Source: CAYRKQ01 sp964424985 (GTDB lineage Bacteria > Patescibacteriota > Saccharimonadia > Saccharimonadales > UBA7683). Taken from it: 60,197 nucleotides of DNA. Location: assembly GCA_964424985.1 (NCBI GenBank), contig CAYRKQ010000003.1, positions 1 through 60,197 on the forward strand, in the 5' to 3' direction. A program made the position numbers and the translations under genes. This document shows positions 50,803 to 59,703 of this stretch, piece by piece; position 1 is the stretch's first letter, and each line of letters opens with the position of its first letter. Below the pieces are notes generated by a model. That model saw nothing but the letters and a program-made list of their open reading frames with translations, was not told where the DNA came from and did not search any database.

Positions 50803-53800
50803 GTGAATAATGTACTAGATGGGTTAAATGAGCGTCAGGCAGCGGCGGCCTCTCACGTAGAGGGACCGCTTTTAATTCTGGCTGGAGCGGGCAGTGGCAA
50901 AACCAAAACGTTAGTGCACCGAATTGCCTTTTTAATTCAGCGCGGCGTAAGTCCGTATGAAATATTAGCACTTACCTTTACTAATAAAGCAGCCAAAGAG
51001 ATGCGCCAGCGGATTGCCGAGTTGCTGGGCGAGAATCACGAAAATCGCAGTTTCATGCCGTATATGGGCACCTTCCATTCCATTTGCGTTCGGATTCTGC
51101 GCCAAGACGGCGAAGCAGTCGGTATTCCACGCAACTTCATCATCTTCGATGAGGCGGATCGGCAGAGTTTGGTCAAACAAGTTGCTAAACAGCTGCACAT
51201 TAGCGACAAAGAATTTAAACCGCGGATGATGAGCGGGCTTATCAGCAGTGCCAAAAACGAACTTGTGACGCCGGCTGAATACGCTAGCCGAGCCACGTTG
51301 CCCAACCAAAAAGCCGCTGCTCAAGTTTTTCCAGAATATGAAAAAGCACTTAAAGAGGCAGGCGCACTTGATTTCGATGACTTAATTGGCAAGACCGTCA
51401 ATATGCTACAAAAGCAGCCAGAGATTCAGGCAAAATGGCAGCGGCAATTCAAGCACATCTTGGTAGATGAATATCAAGATACCAATGGAGCGCAGTATAA
51501 GCTGGTGAAATTACTGCTTGGTGAAACGCAAAACCTCTGCGTGGTAGGTGATGACTGGCAATGTCTGCCTCCCGGCAGTCAAATAGAGACCATCAAAGGC
51601 TTAAAGCCCATAGAAGAAATACGCCGCGGTGATCAAGTGCGGGCAGCCAGCGGCTACGGCAAGACTCATTTTTTTCCGGTTCTGAAAAAAAGAAAGTTTA
51701 CCGGGCGAAAAGAACTGGTACACGTTACCACAACGAATGGGCGTACCATAACCTGTACGCCGAATCATCTGCTATTTGGACGGTGGGAAAAAACCGACGC
51801 CTATTTTGTGTATCTTATGTATGCCAAAAATAAGGGATACCGAATTGGTATGGCAAAAGGTACGCGTTTTGATGGCAAAAAGGACGACATTGGCCTGCGT
51901 GTTCGGGCAAATCAAGAACGCGCCGACCGTATGTGGATTTTAAAGGTTTGCCAAACTCGTGAGGAAGCTGTGTACAATGAGGCACTGCTATCGTACCAAT
52001 ATGGAATTCCGATGCTTGTGTTCCATGCTTTTGCCAATCGCGCTATGGCACTGAGCCAGCAGCATATTGATGCTGTATATGATGCAATTGACACGAAAAA
52101 ACGTGCTAAGCAACTCATGGCTGATTTAGACATCCAGCCCAGCTACCCGCATTTTACTCCTCAGGCTACAAGCAGAAACGGTATAAAACGTATTAATCTT
52201 AACATTGTTTTATTCGGTGACAAGCGCGCTTCTGCCAGAAGCCCCTGGTCTGCGAGCAGACTTTCTATCAATACCACCGATCCGAGTGATCTTAGAGTTT
52301 TTGAATCAGCTGGTTACAGAATACGGGCTGGTAAAAGCGGAACACTTCGGGCAGAGCGGAGTAGTCTTGATTATGGCAACATAGAACAAGCTTTTGCTGA
52401 TTTATCGTTGCCGCCCGATACGGTAGAAGTTAACAAGTATGCCTTTTTGACAGATAAAAAGTTCTCTTTTATGCCAGCCAGTCATATTCACCCGGGTATG
52501 ATGATGCCAGTTGTTGAGGCTGGTGCGGTGACTGCAGATCAAGTGGCATCTGTTGAAAGAAAAAGCTATGAAGGTTCTGTGTACGACCTCGACGTTGCTT
52601 CGGTTCATAATTATATTGCCGATGGGTTCGTAGTGCATAATTCAATTTACAGTTGGAGAGGTGCGGATTTTCGCAATATTTTAAACTTTGAAACTGATTT
52701 TCCGACCGCCAAGATCATCAAGCTGGAAGAAAACTACCGTAGTACCAAAAACATTTTGGATGCTGCCCACCTGGTTATTACAAAAAATGAGCAGCGTAGC
52801 GACAAAGAACTATGGACGAAAGCCGGGCAAGGCGCCCCCGTGCAAATTATCCAAGTGGGCAGCGAAACGCACGAAGCCGACAGTATTGTGCAAAAAATAA
52901 AAGCTCAGGTTGACATTCGGGTACGCGGCTACCAAGATTTCGCTCTTTTGTATCGCACCAATGCCCAGAGCCGCAGCCTGGAAGACGCCTGTATTCGGTA
53001 CGGCCTGCCGTATAAAGTAGTTGGCGGCATGCGTTTTTACGACCGCAAAGAAATTAAAGATGTGCTGGCCTATGTCCGCCTGGCCTTTCAGCCCAACGAC
53101 CAAACCAGCTTACTGCGCATTGCCAATGTGCCAACGCGCGGTGTCGGCGCTAAGAGTTTAGAAAACTTTTTCGCCTGGATGGCGAGCCAGAATCTCACCC
53201 TGGCTGAAGCTCTAGCCCAGGTGCAGACATGCCCCACGGTTTCTGGTAAACCGCTCAAGGGTCTGGTTGAACTCGGTAACTTAATAAGTGATCTGCGGGC
53301 GGCCAAAGAAGAACAGCATGCCAGTGAGTTTATAGAATTCGTGGCACGACGAGTCGGTTACTTAGAGTATCTGGATGACGGCACCGTGCAAGCTGGAGAC
53401 AGAATTGAAAATGTGAAAGAGCTCTTCAGCGCTGCGCGGCAGTTTGACGACCTTGGCCTGGAGGGCTTTTTAGAGGAAGTCGCGCTTATCTCAGATTTAG
53501 ATGGTCTGAATCAATCAGCAGGTGCCGTGACGCTGATGACGCTGCATGCCGCCAAGGGTTTGGAATTTCCGGTAGTCTTTATCACTGGCATGGAAGAATC
53601 AATCTTCCCACATTCCCGAGCGTTGTTTGAGCCAAGCGAAATGGAAGAGGAGCGACGGTTATGCTACGTGGGTATGACGCGGGCGCGAGAAGAACTGTAT
53701 TTATATCACGCCAGCTCTCGCATGATCTACGGTAGCACGCAGCACAACCCCGCCTCCCGTTTTTTGAGTGAAATTGATGACTCGGCAGCTCAGAGCACCT

Positions 53801-54015
53801 TTGATTCACCAGCTTTTGGGATGCCGCAACAATCGCAAGACATCACCTACGATCCACCAGATATACAAGTGGCCATTGGAAGCAAAGTTCGCCATCAACT
53901 GTTTGGTGTCGGAACGGTTGTTGGTGTTGAGGGCGAAATGATCTCCATTGCTTTTAGCGGTAAAGGTGTTAAAAAACTCAATGCCACGTTTGCACCACTT
54001 GAGATGCTTTCATGA
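50803..54015 (+). CDS. pcrA: UvrD/PcrA-family DNA helicase carrying an intein
   Basis: A 1070-aa precursor. The superfamily 1A helicase motifs are in place: I LAGAGSGKTKTLVHR, Ia LTFTNKAAKEM, II VDEYQDTN, IV onwards ENYRSTKNI, V TLMTLHAAKGLEFP and VI YVGMTRAREELY. The extein is interrupted at residues 254-613, between VVGDDWQ and SIYSWRGA (motif III), by an intein of 360 aa; the spliced helicase is about 710 aa, the usual size. UvrD/PcrA unwinds DNA in repair and plasmid replication. GTG start with TATACT eight bases upstream. Confidence 0.95.
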   Translation: MNNVLDGLNERQAAAASHVEGPLLILAGAGSGKTKTLVHRIAFLIQRGVSPYEILALTFTNKAAKEMRQRIAELLGENHENRSFMPYMGTFHSICVRILRQDGEAVGIPRNFIIFDEADRQSLVKQVAKQLHISDKEFKPRMMSGLISSAKNELVTPAEYASRATLPNQKAAAQVFPEYEKALKEAGALDFDDLIGKTVNMLQKQPEIQAKWQRQFKHILVDEYQDTNGAQYKLVKLLLGETQNLCVVGDDWQCLPPGSQIETIKGLKPIEEIRRGDQVRAASGYGKTHFFPVLKKRKFTGRKELVHVTTTNGRTITCTPNHLLFGRWEKTDAYFVYLMYAKNKGYRIGMAKGTRFDGKKDDIGLRVRANQERADRMWILKVCQTREEAVYNEALLSYQYGIPMLVFHAFANRAMALSQQHIDAVYDAIDTKKRAKQLMADLDIQPSYPHFTPQATSRNGIKRINLNIVLFGDKRASARSPWSASRLSINTTDPSDLRVFESAGYRIRAGKSGTLRAERSSLDYGNIEQAFADLSLPPDTVEVNKYAFLTDKKFSFMPASHIHPGMMMPVVEAGAVTADQVASVERKSYEGSVYDLDVASVHNYIADGFVVHNSIYSWRGADFRNILNFETDFPTAKIIKLEENYRSTKNILDAAHLVITKNEQRSDKELWTKAGQGAPVQIIQVGSETHEADSIVQKIKAQVDIRVRGYQDFALLYRTNAQSRSLEDACIRYGLPYKVVGGMRFYDRKEIKDVLAYVRLAFQPNDQTSLLRIANVPTRGVGAKSLENFFAWMASQNLTLAEALAQVQTCPTVSGKPLKGLVELGNLISDLRAAKEEQHASEFIEFVARRVGYLEYLDDGTVQAGDRIENVKELFSAARQFDDLGLEGFLEEVALISDLDGLNQSAGAVTLMTLHAAKGLEFPVVFITGMEESIFPHSRALFEPSEMEEERRLCYVGMTRAREELYLYHASSRMIYGSTQHNPASRFLSEIDDSAAQSTFDSPAFGMPQQSQDITYDPPDIQVAIGSKVRHQLFGVGTVVGVEGEMISIAFSGKGVKKLNATFAPLEMLS
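51562..52641 (+). other. Intein in the helicase
   Basis: It starts CLPPGSQIETIKGLKPIEEI (block A, catalytic Cys1), has block B as TCTPNHLLFG with the conserved His, block F as VYDLDVASVHNYIADGFVVH, and ends in His-Asn before Ser+1. These are all the residues needed for splicing. The middle (about residues 70-250 of the intein) holds DAYFVYLMYAKNKGYRIGMA followed by a Glu-rich helix, which might be a GIY-YIG-like or derived endonuclease; no LAGLIDADG motif is seen. Confidence 0.92.
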
Positions 54016-54470
54016 ACGTGGCCATGCAAAAAATACTTCATGGTTTGTATCTTCTGACGCGGCCACTTTCTAACCTGGTGCTTCATAATTCCACAAGGGT
54101 GCGGGTGATTGTTCGGTGCGAGAATGACATCTTACTTATTCGCAGCTCGTTTGGGCATCAAGATTGGAGCCTGCCTGGCGGGGGAGTGAAGAAAAACGAA
54201 TTGTTAGTTGCGGCCGCCGCGCGGGAGCTGCGTGAAGAAACGGGCGTAAAACTTGAGGCAGCTGATTTTAAAGAAATTGGCACGGCCTACTTACCCCGCA
54301 CTCAAAAGTGGCCGCGAGCCCATATTACCTTCTTTTTTGTTGAGGTTACAAAAAAGCCCGCTCTGCATGTCACTCGCTGGCATGAAATTATGGAAGCCGA
54401 TTGGTTTAACGAGGCTCAGCTTCCTGAAAAACGCAGCCCCACGGTAGGCGAAGGCCTGCAGCTTCTGTAG
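54012..54470 (+). CDS. Nudix hydrolase
   Basis: A 152-aa protein. The N-terminal part (MQKILHGLYLLTRPLSN) is basic and amphipathic, and VRVIVRCENDILLIRSSFG leads to the Nudix box SLPGGGVKKNELLVAAAAR and ELREETGV with catalytic glutamates. The start ATG overlaps the helicase stop (ATGA), so the two are translationally coupled. The substrate is unknown. Confidence 0.88.
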   Translation: MNVAMQKILHGLYLLTRPLSNLVLHNSTRVRVIVRCENDILLIRSSFGHQDWSLPGGGVKKNELLVAAAARELREETGVKLEAADFKEIGTAYLPRTQKWPRAHITFFFVEVTKKPALHVTRWHEIMEADWFNEAQLPEKRSPTVGEGLQLL

Positions 54471-54536
54471 AGCTGCTGTGATATAATTGACACTACATGT
54501 AGGGGCGGAAAAAACAGTTTCTACATCTAATCATTC

Positions 54537-55655
54537 ATGAAAAAACGCATACTATTTGGTGGGATCCTTATTTGCCTCATGGCCTTTGTTGCCGTGAGCC
54601 GGCTGCCTGTTTTGGCGCAGTCGCAAGAAGGTACAAAGTTGGTACACGTGTTTGTCGATGGCACCGAGAAGACGATTGCCACTGGTGCGCCAACGGTCGG
54701 CGAAGCGCTCAAATCAAGTGGCATTGAGCTTTATGAACATGATAAAACTGAGCCTGCCAGCAGTACCCCCATTACGGTGAGTGATTTCAGGGTCAATGTC
54801 TACCGGGCTCGACCAATTACGGTGGTTGATGGCCCAAACAACTACACCATCACCACCTCAGAGCGGACGCCGCGAGCAATTGCCCAGAGCGCCGGATTCA
54901 AGCCGCGAGACGAAGATGGCTTCAAGTACGAAAATTCAGACAGTCCATTTGAAGGAGTGCCTGGTACGCGGCTGTACATTAAACGTTCCAAAGAAATTAC
55001 CTTTGAGCTATATGGCACGGCCTCAAAACTACGAACGCAGGAATTAACCGTTGCCGACCTACTTACTGAAAAAGGGATTGTGCTGGAAGACGGCGATGAG
55101 GTTAATGTGCCACTGGCCACACGCATAAAACAGGGGATGAACGTCAGTATTGCCAGCATTGAGAAAAATGTCAAAACCGTTGAAGAAGATATTCCCTTTA
55201 AAGAACAGCAGATTCAAGATGCTGACCAGCCCGTAAGCTATCGGTTGGTAAAAACGCCGGGCGTTAATGGGCGGCAGCTTGTCACCTACGAAGTCACCAT
55301 TCGCAACGGTAAAGAAGCCAAGAAGAAGTCACTCAAAAAAGTCGTGCTCAAAAAACCCGTTACGCAGGTTGCGGTAGTGGGCGCCAAAAACATCAGCTTC
55401 AGTGGTAGTTTTGCTGAAGCGTTGGCAAAGCTCCGTAGCTGCGAGGGAGCCTACACCAGTAACACTGGCAACGGCTACTACGGCGCCTACCAGTTTGATA
55501 TCGGCACGTGGGGTAATTACCAGGGCTACCCGCATGCTGCCGCGGCACCCCCAGCAGTGCAAGACCAAAAAGCCTGGGAAACCTACAAAGCTCGCGGGTG
55601 GCAGCCATGGCCTGCCTGTAGTGCCGGTCTTGGTCTGCAAGATAAATACCGCTAA
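54537..55655 (+). CDS. RpfB-like resuscitation-promoting factor/transglycosylase
   Basis: A 372-aa secreted protein. A signal peptide or anchor (residues 1-27, ending VLAQS) precedes ubiquitin-like DUF348 units (VHVFVDGTEKTIATGAPTVG and KEITFELYGTASKLRTQELT), a G5 domain (about 215-280) and a C-terminal RPF-type lysozyme-like domain (LAKLRSCEGAYTSNTGNGYY with the catalytic Glu, GAYQFDIGTWG). Such proteins cleave peptidoglycan and stimulate growth; the layout is that of actinobacterial RpfB. TATAAT at 54482 gives a leader of about 50 nt. Confidence 0.9.
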   Translation: MKKRILFGGILICLMAFVAVSRLPVLAQSQEGTKLVHVFVDGTEKTIATGAPTVGEALKSSGIELYEHDKTEPASSTPITVSDFRVNVYRARPITVVDGPNNYTITTSERTPRAIAQSAGFKPRDEDGFKYENSDSPFEGVPGTRLYIKRSKEITFELYGTASKLRTQELTVADLLTEKGIVLEDGDEVNVPLATRIKQGMNVSIASIEKNVKTVEEDIPFKEQQIQDADQPVSYRLVKTPGVNGRQLVTYEVTIRNGKEAKKKSLKKVVLKKPVTQVAVVGAKNISFSGSFAEALAKLRSCEGAYTSNTGNGYYGAYQFDIGTWGNYQGYPHAAAAPPAVQDQKAWETYKARGWQPWPACSAGLGLQDKYR

Positions 55656-55767
55656 GTCTCTTATCTCTCCAACTCCCGACCAATCTATCCTTTTAGTCGT
55701 ATATTACGCTATCGCGTAAAATATGACTGCAGGAGGGGTTCATCGGATAGTTTGGTATAATGAGGCT

Positions 55768-56268
55768 ATGTTATTGTATGAAGGTCAAGAATATCGGGCT
55801 AGTAAGAGTTGGCCGTACGCCATTTCAGCAGGTTGTGTGGTGTATCGTCAAAAAAATGATGAAATCGAAGTACTTTTACTAAAGCGCCAATCCGGACATT
55901 CTTATAATCACGTACCAGGTGATAGCTACAATTTGCCCAAGGGTCACATTGACTTTGGTGAAACGCCAACTCAAACTGCCGAGAGAGAAACCGTCGAAGA
56001 GGCTGGCTGCAGAGTAGAAATAAAAACTTATTTGGGTTCTGTTGAGCGCGACTTCATCCACCCATTTCATAAAAATCGTAATATCAAGACGATTCTATTT
56101 TTTGCAGCCAAGTGGGTTGAAGATGTTGACGAGATAGATCAGGAACACGATGTAAAAGTCTGGGTATCTGTTAAAGAAGCAATGAAACTTTTGGCCAAAC
56201 CAAATCCAAAAGGCGAAGATGAGATTGTAAAACGCCTACAAAAATTTCTGGAGCTTACCAATGGTTAG
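55768..56268 (+). CDS. Nudix hydrolase (Ap4A/diadenosine type-like)
   Basis: A 166-aa protein. It starts MLLYEGQEYRASKSWPYAIS; SAGCVVYRQKNDEIEVLLLK leads to a Nudix box LPKGHIDFGETPTQTAER, with ETVEEAGC. The Pro-Lys-Gly form with a following Gly is common in diadenosine polyphosphate hydrolases. I chose ATG 55768, six bases after TATAAT (55756-55761); upstream codons from 55723 have no support. The next gene overlaps its end by 8 bp. Confidence 0.88.
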   Translation: MLLYEGQEYRASKSWPYAISAGCVVYRQKNDEIEVLLLKRQSGHSYNHVPGDSYNLPKGHIDFGETPTQTAERETVEEAGCRVEIKTYLGSVERDFIHPFHKNRNIKTILFFAAKWVEDVDEIDQEHDVKVWVSVKEAMKLLAKPNPKGEDEIVKRLQKFLELTNG

Positions 56269-56740
56269 AACAGCAAATCATAGTTCAGACCTTATGATTG
56301 TTCAAGGTGAACAGTTGAATAACGTGCAGAGTACTATAAGTGAGTTTGCGCAGCGGATTGGCGGCCAAGCACTCGCAGAAATTGAACGATTATTTAGTGA
56401 TCGGCTAGGACTGGGTGATCCAGTAGTCATCATTGCCGCTGACGCAGCCGCAGAGGCCTCGGATTTTATTTCAGGCGTAGCCCCCCTCGAGACTAAAGGG
56501 GCAACGCCTGAAATAAGAGGAATATGGTTGCGACGTCCTGAGCTTTCACTCGCTAGATTCATGGTGCGTGCTGCAGTTGAGCATGTTGCATTTAAGGTTC
56601 CGGCGTCTGGCATGTTTGCGACTGCATATGATGATCTCTCAAAAACGGCGGTAAGAATGAACGGATTTAGCCAGAGCACTTCAGAAGAACGGTTCTATCT
56701 TTGTGGCGGAACTTTAAAACAGATACGCTCAAATGCCTAA
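56261..56740 (+). CDS. Hypothetical protein, 159 aa, with internal palindromic insertion
   Basis: An unrecognised alpha/beta protein. The N-terminal region (LMIVQGEQLNNVQSTISEF) and a Leu-rich helix (LAEIERLFSDRLGLG) are followed by an 18-bp imperfect palindrome encoding FISGVAPLETKGATPEI, whose two DNA arms are complementary. The C-terminal part reads LSKTAVRMNGFSQSTSEERF. It overlaps the Nudix gene at its start and rsmA at its end, so it is part of a tight operon. Confidence 0.6.
   Translation: MVRTANHSSDLMIVQGEQLNNVQSTISEFAQRIGGQALAEIERLFSDRLGLGDPVVIIAADAAAEASDFISGVAPLETKGATPEIRGIWLRRPELSLARFMVRAAVEHVAFKVPASGMFATAYDDLSKTAVRMNGFSQSTSEERFYLCGGTLKQIRSNA
56466..56516. repeat. Palindromic element inside the 159-aa gene
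   Basis: Arms TTATTTCAGGCGTaGCCCC (56466-56484) and GGGGCaACGCCTGAAATAA (56498-56516) pair at all but one position, with a 13-base loop. It keeps the reading frame open and could be a small inserted repeat. Confidence 0.8.
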
Positions 56741-57512
56741 AAAATCACTAGGCCAGCACTGGTTGTTTGACGAGGCTTCACTTGAGGCTATGGTGCAAGC
56801 GGGCGAGGTGAACGGTGCAGATGTGGTGCTTGAAGTTGGGCCAGGGCTAGGAACTTTGACCAAAAAACTCTGTCAAAAAGCCAAAAAAGTCACTGCCGTT
56901 GAACTCGACGATACACTAGTGCTGAGCTTGGCCGACAAGGTGAAGGCTTCAAATCTTGAGGTTATTCATCAAAGCATCTTAGAATTCGACACTTCTCAAC
57001 TGCCTAAAGACTATAAAGTAATTGCAAACATTCCTTATTACCTTACCTCAAATCTTATTCGTGTGATGCTCGAAAGCCACAACCCCCCAAGCGTGATGGT
57101 GCTGCTCATTCAAAAAGAAGTCGCCGAGCGAATTGTGGCTCAACCAGGGAATATGAGTATTCTTAGTGTAGCGGTGCAGTTTTATGCCAAGGCTCAGCTG
57201 AAAGAACTGGTTCCGACTGAACTCTTCACACCGCCGCCCAAAGTTGATAGCCAAATCATCAACATCACTCGTCGCCAGCAGCCATTATTTAATGACGTTG
57301 ATACAGATCTATTTTTCAAAATTGTACGAGCTGGTTTTTCTGAAAAACGCAAAAAACTGCGCTCTTCGCTCAGCGGTGGTCTTCAGATATCTAAAATCGA
57401 AGCCGACGAACTCCTTAAGCAGGCCACCATCTCCCCAAATGCCCGCGCCCAGGAACTTACCCTTCAAGATTGGCATACACTGTACAACCACATATCTACT
57501 AAATCTTCATAA
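56733..57512 (+). CDS. rsmA: 16S rRNA dimethyladenosine transferase (KsgA/RsmA)
   Basis: A 259-aa SAM-dependent enzyme that dimethylates two adjacent adenines near the 3' end of 16S rRNA. Seen are SLGQHWLFD, the SAM-binding VLEVGPGLGTLT, the catalytic-site NIPYYLTSN (NIPY type) and KVDSQII, with a C-terminal helical domain. Its start overlaps the previous gene by 8 bp, and its 3' end overlaps the convergent CAP gene by 14 bp. Confidence 0.95.
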   Translation: MPKKSLGQHWLFDEASLEAMVQAGEVNGADVVLEVGPGLGTLTKKLCQKAKKVTAVELDDTLVLSLADKVKASNLEVIHQSILEFDTSQLPKDYKVIANIPYYLTSNLIRVMLESHNPPSVMVLLIQKEVAERIVAQPGNMSILSVAVQFYAKAQLKELVPTELFTPPPKVDSQIINITRRQQPLFNDVDTDLFFKIVRAGFSEKRKKLRSSLSGGLQISKIEADELLKQATISPNARAQELTLQDWHTLYNHISTKSS

Positions 57513-58149
57513 AAAGATGAGTAATAAACAGTTTACCTTTTGAGTTTCGCCAACTGCCTATGCCAACCACATTGTATTTTGGGTTTAGTATGTTTTCTCT
57601 ATGACCCTTACTCTTATAAAATGCATCAAATATCGCTAGTGAGGTAGGTCCATACCCCACATTCTCACCAGCACTAGTCCACTTATACTTACATCTCTGA
57701 GCCGCAAGTGCTGCATTGGCCTTAAGGTTATGCGAAAGGCCATTCGCCGCTGCCATCGCCCGCGCCCACTTACGGGCAACATCATCCATGCAACTTCTAC
57801 GAGAAAGTGAAGGTACGCCACTGTTCTTCCTGGTGGCGTTCATAACATAAAACTGTTCATCTTCCGCTCTCACGTCAACTCCGTATACATTGGTTGCAGC
57901 GTTGCTCTTAAATACCAAAAAGCCGCCGGTAATTGCCACCAGTACAACAAGCGGCACAACTCGCTTCCAGTGAATTTTTTTCAGCGTAGTTAAGCTGCTC
58001 GATCCTGTTTTAAATTTACCTTTTTTATCACGATTGAGGGCATCATTTTTTATAAATACTCTGCTTGTATATGTGCGAACTGACGCACCCACCTGATGCA
58101 ACTTGGAACTTTTATTTATTTTTCTAAGATCAACTTTGTTATCGTCCAT
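57499..58149 (-). CDS. CAP-domain protein, membrane-anchored
   Basis: A 216-aa protein. A basic N-terminus (about 60 residues) leads to one transmembrane segment ending FKSNAAT, the same anchor style as the gene at 1615. The external CAP/SCP domain shows the motifs MNATRKNSGVPSL, NGLSHNLKA, SAGENVGYGPTSL and GHRENILNPKYNVVGIG, all typical of bacterial CAP proteins, but their role is unclear. TGGTATATT upstream at 58182 may be its promoter. Confidence 0.9.
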   Translation of the reverse strand: MDDNKVDLRKINKSSKLHQVGASVRTYTSRVFIKNDALNRDKKGKFKTGSSSLTTLKKIHWKRVVPLVVLVAITGGFLVFKSNAATNVYGVDVRAEDEQFYVMNATRKNSGVPSLSRRSCMDDVARKWARAMAAANGLSHNLKANAALAAQRCKYKWTSAGENVGYGPTSLAIFDAFYKSKGHRENILNPKYNVVGIGSWRNSKGKLFITHLFMKI

Positions 58150-58268
58150 AGTGAAACCTTTATATTAACCTAACGTCAATATACCATAAGCGATATACTT
58201 TACAACCCCAGCACACATGAAGATAAAACCTAAAGTAAGTTAGCGTTGTAAGAGGTGATCCGTCATAC

Positions 58269-58297
58269 TTGAAAAAACTTGACAGATATGATATAAT
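58269..58297 (+). promoter_or_regulatory. Promoter of the leader RNA-tmRNA transcript
   Basis: TTGAAA (58269-58274), 17 bases and TATAAT (58292-58297) with an upstream TGA. A second TTGACA at 58279 is too close to serve as -35. Confidence 0.75.
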
Positions 58298-58332
58298 TAA
58301 AAGATAGGGTAGTCAACCCTATCATGGTTCCC

Positions 58333-58445
58333 CAGATTAATAAACCAAGGCAGCGACCTGTTTATTGATCTGAAAGGAAGAACATAGCCACAAATGAAGC
58401 TTTTGAGAATTTCTCAAAACGAAATAGTGGCGTCAGTTCTGACGC
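58333..58445 (+). ncRNA. Conserved structured leader RNA, copy 2 (upstream of tmRNA)
   Basis: A 113-nt block collinear with 7733-7846 (see there). Stem 1 is CAGATTAATAAAC/GTTTATTGATCTG, the second stem TTTTGAGA/TCTCAAAA and the last hairpin GCGTCA/TGACGC. The shared strings GAACATAGC (58380-58388), AAGCTTTTG (58397-58405) and CGAAA (58420-58424) sit at the same offsets as in copy 1. It ends immediately before the mature tmRNA 5' end. Transcribed from the promoter at 58269. Confidence 0.65.
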
Positions 58446-58852
58446 GGGGATGACACAGCTTTAGACAAAGGGACCTTAACAATCTGCTTCCGCGTGTCGA
58501 CTTTGGACGTAATCCATACCTTAATTGCAAACTCAATTAAGCAAGTCGTAGCATCAGCGTTTAACACATTTGCTAACGCATTCCGTGTTAACACTTTTGC
58601 TGCGCAAGTAGCCTAATTTAGGTCTACCATCAATCATCTGACGTCAGATAGGGTCTGATTGGTGTTATATTATCTGGCTTGGAAGACCATTGGCTCATCA
58701 GCAAGGTCTTCGACATCTTTCTGATGACAACTCAACCTTGTTTTTGTTTGTTCTCTCGATCGGTTGGTTTGTAAAATTTCAGAATAAACTACGCACGTAG
58801 ACGAGCAGATGTTACCTTTTGGACGCGGGTGCAATACCCGCCATCTCCACCA
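58446..58852 (+). ncRNA. ssrA: tmRNA
   Basis: A 407-nt tmRNA. The 5' end GGGGATG pairs with CATCTCC before the encoded CCA, the T arm is GCGGG-TGCAATA-CCCGC, and the 5' part GACACAGCTTTAGAC resembles the conserved D-arm region. The tag frame seems to begin at GCA AAC (cf. ANxx in many tags) and to run 29 codons to TAA, ending FAAQVA; this is longer than the usual 10-25. The reading frame is inference. It rescues stalled ribosomes and adds the degradation tag. Confidence 0.92.
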
Positions 58853-58880
58853 TTCGACTTCGCTCATGGTAAACCATTAA

Positions 58881-58901
58881 GCACTTTGAAGAGTGCTTTT
58901 T
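58881..58901 (+). terminator. Terminator after ssrA
   Basis: GCACT-TTGAAG-AGTGC followed by TTTTT. Confidence 0.85.
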
Positions 58902-58970
58902 GTTATGCTTGTGCTTGCAAACAATTTTAATGATAGTACAGTGTTAGTAAAGAAATTAAGGAGTTAAATA

Positions 58971-59531
58971 GTGGCTGGACCTGTAGCTGAAACTTCGGTG
59001 AATATAAAACCTTACTCGGGCGATTATTTTAATGGTTATGAATCGCGAAAAGCGGCAACTATAGTTCAACTTCCTGAAGGCATTGTTGATCGTTATATCG
59101 ATGTTCTGGATGCTAGGGACGATGACGGCAAAGCAGATACTAAGGTTTTCTACCACAAGCTTCAACCAATAGCTCGTGGCGTTATTGATACTATTCGTGA
59201 GCGTAAACTAGATGGTACTCTCGATCTAAAATGTAGGAAGAATAGCGGAAAAAACTGTGGGGCTGAAGTAGGTGGTATTATGGCTGGAGGTTTTCTGCCA
59301 GATGACGGTACACTTGTTTCTTATATCACAGTACATATGAGCTGCAGAGATGCCCTGATAGATACAGTTCCTTCGAACGCTGCCTCAGCCGCTCCAGAGA
59401 TAGTTGAGAATGCGCCAGCTGGACAACATCTTGATATGGGGTGCCATCTTCAACTAGGCATTGTTGCTGAACTAACTGGCCAACTGATGCTTGATGAACT
59501 AGTCAGACTTGAAGAAGCGGCTAGAGGCTAG
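58971..59531 (+). CDS. Hypothetical cytosolic protein, 186 aa
   Basis: No family is recognised. It has two Cys pairs around DLKCRKNSGKNCGAE and HMSCRDA...MGCHLQ, which could bind metal, and an Ala/Pro-rich middle. The C-terminus is helical (ELTGQLMLDELVRLEEAA). GTG start with AAGGAG before it. It is the first gene after the ssrA terminator. Confidence 0.65.
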   Translation: MAGPVAETSVNIKPYSGDYFNGYESRKAATIVQLPEGIVDRYIDVLDARDDDGKADTKVFYHKLQPIARGVIDTIRERKLDGTLDLKCRKNSGKNCGAEVGGIMAGGFLPDDGTLVSYITVHMSCRDALIDTVPSNAASAAPEIVENAPAGQHLDMGCHLQLGIVAELTGQLMLDELVRLEEAARG

Positions 59532-59703
59532 CTTAGTTTTAGTGGATCACCCCTTCGACAAGCTCAGGATAAACCCTTCGGGTATGTTTGAGTCAATACT
59601 CCAGAGGTAGATTAGGTTTTTTAGGGGTTGTGGCGCATACTAGGGGGTAGTAATGTGCGGTTGAGTGGAGAATAGCTCGAAGACTGCCGGAAGAGGTTTG
59701 GAT

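Noticed and set aside
58279..58284. TTGACA as -35 of the tmRNA promoter
   Set aside because: It is only seven bases from TATAAT; TTGAAA at 58269 has the correct 17-base spacing.
58670..58867. Minus-strand ORF within ssrA
   Set aside because: It lies antisense to the tmRNA 3' half and has no protein-like features.
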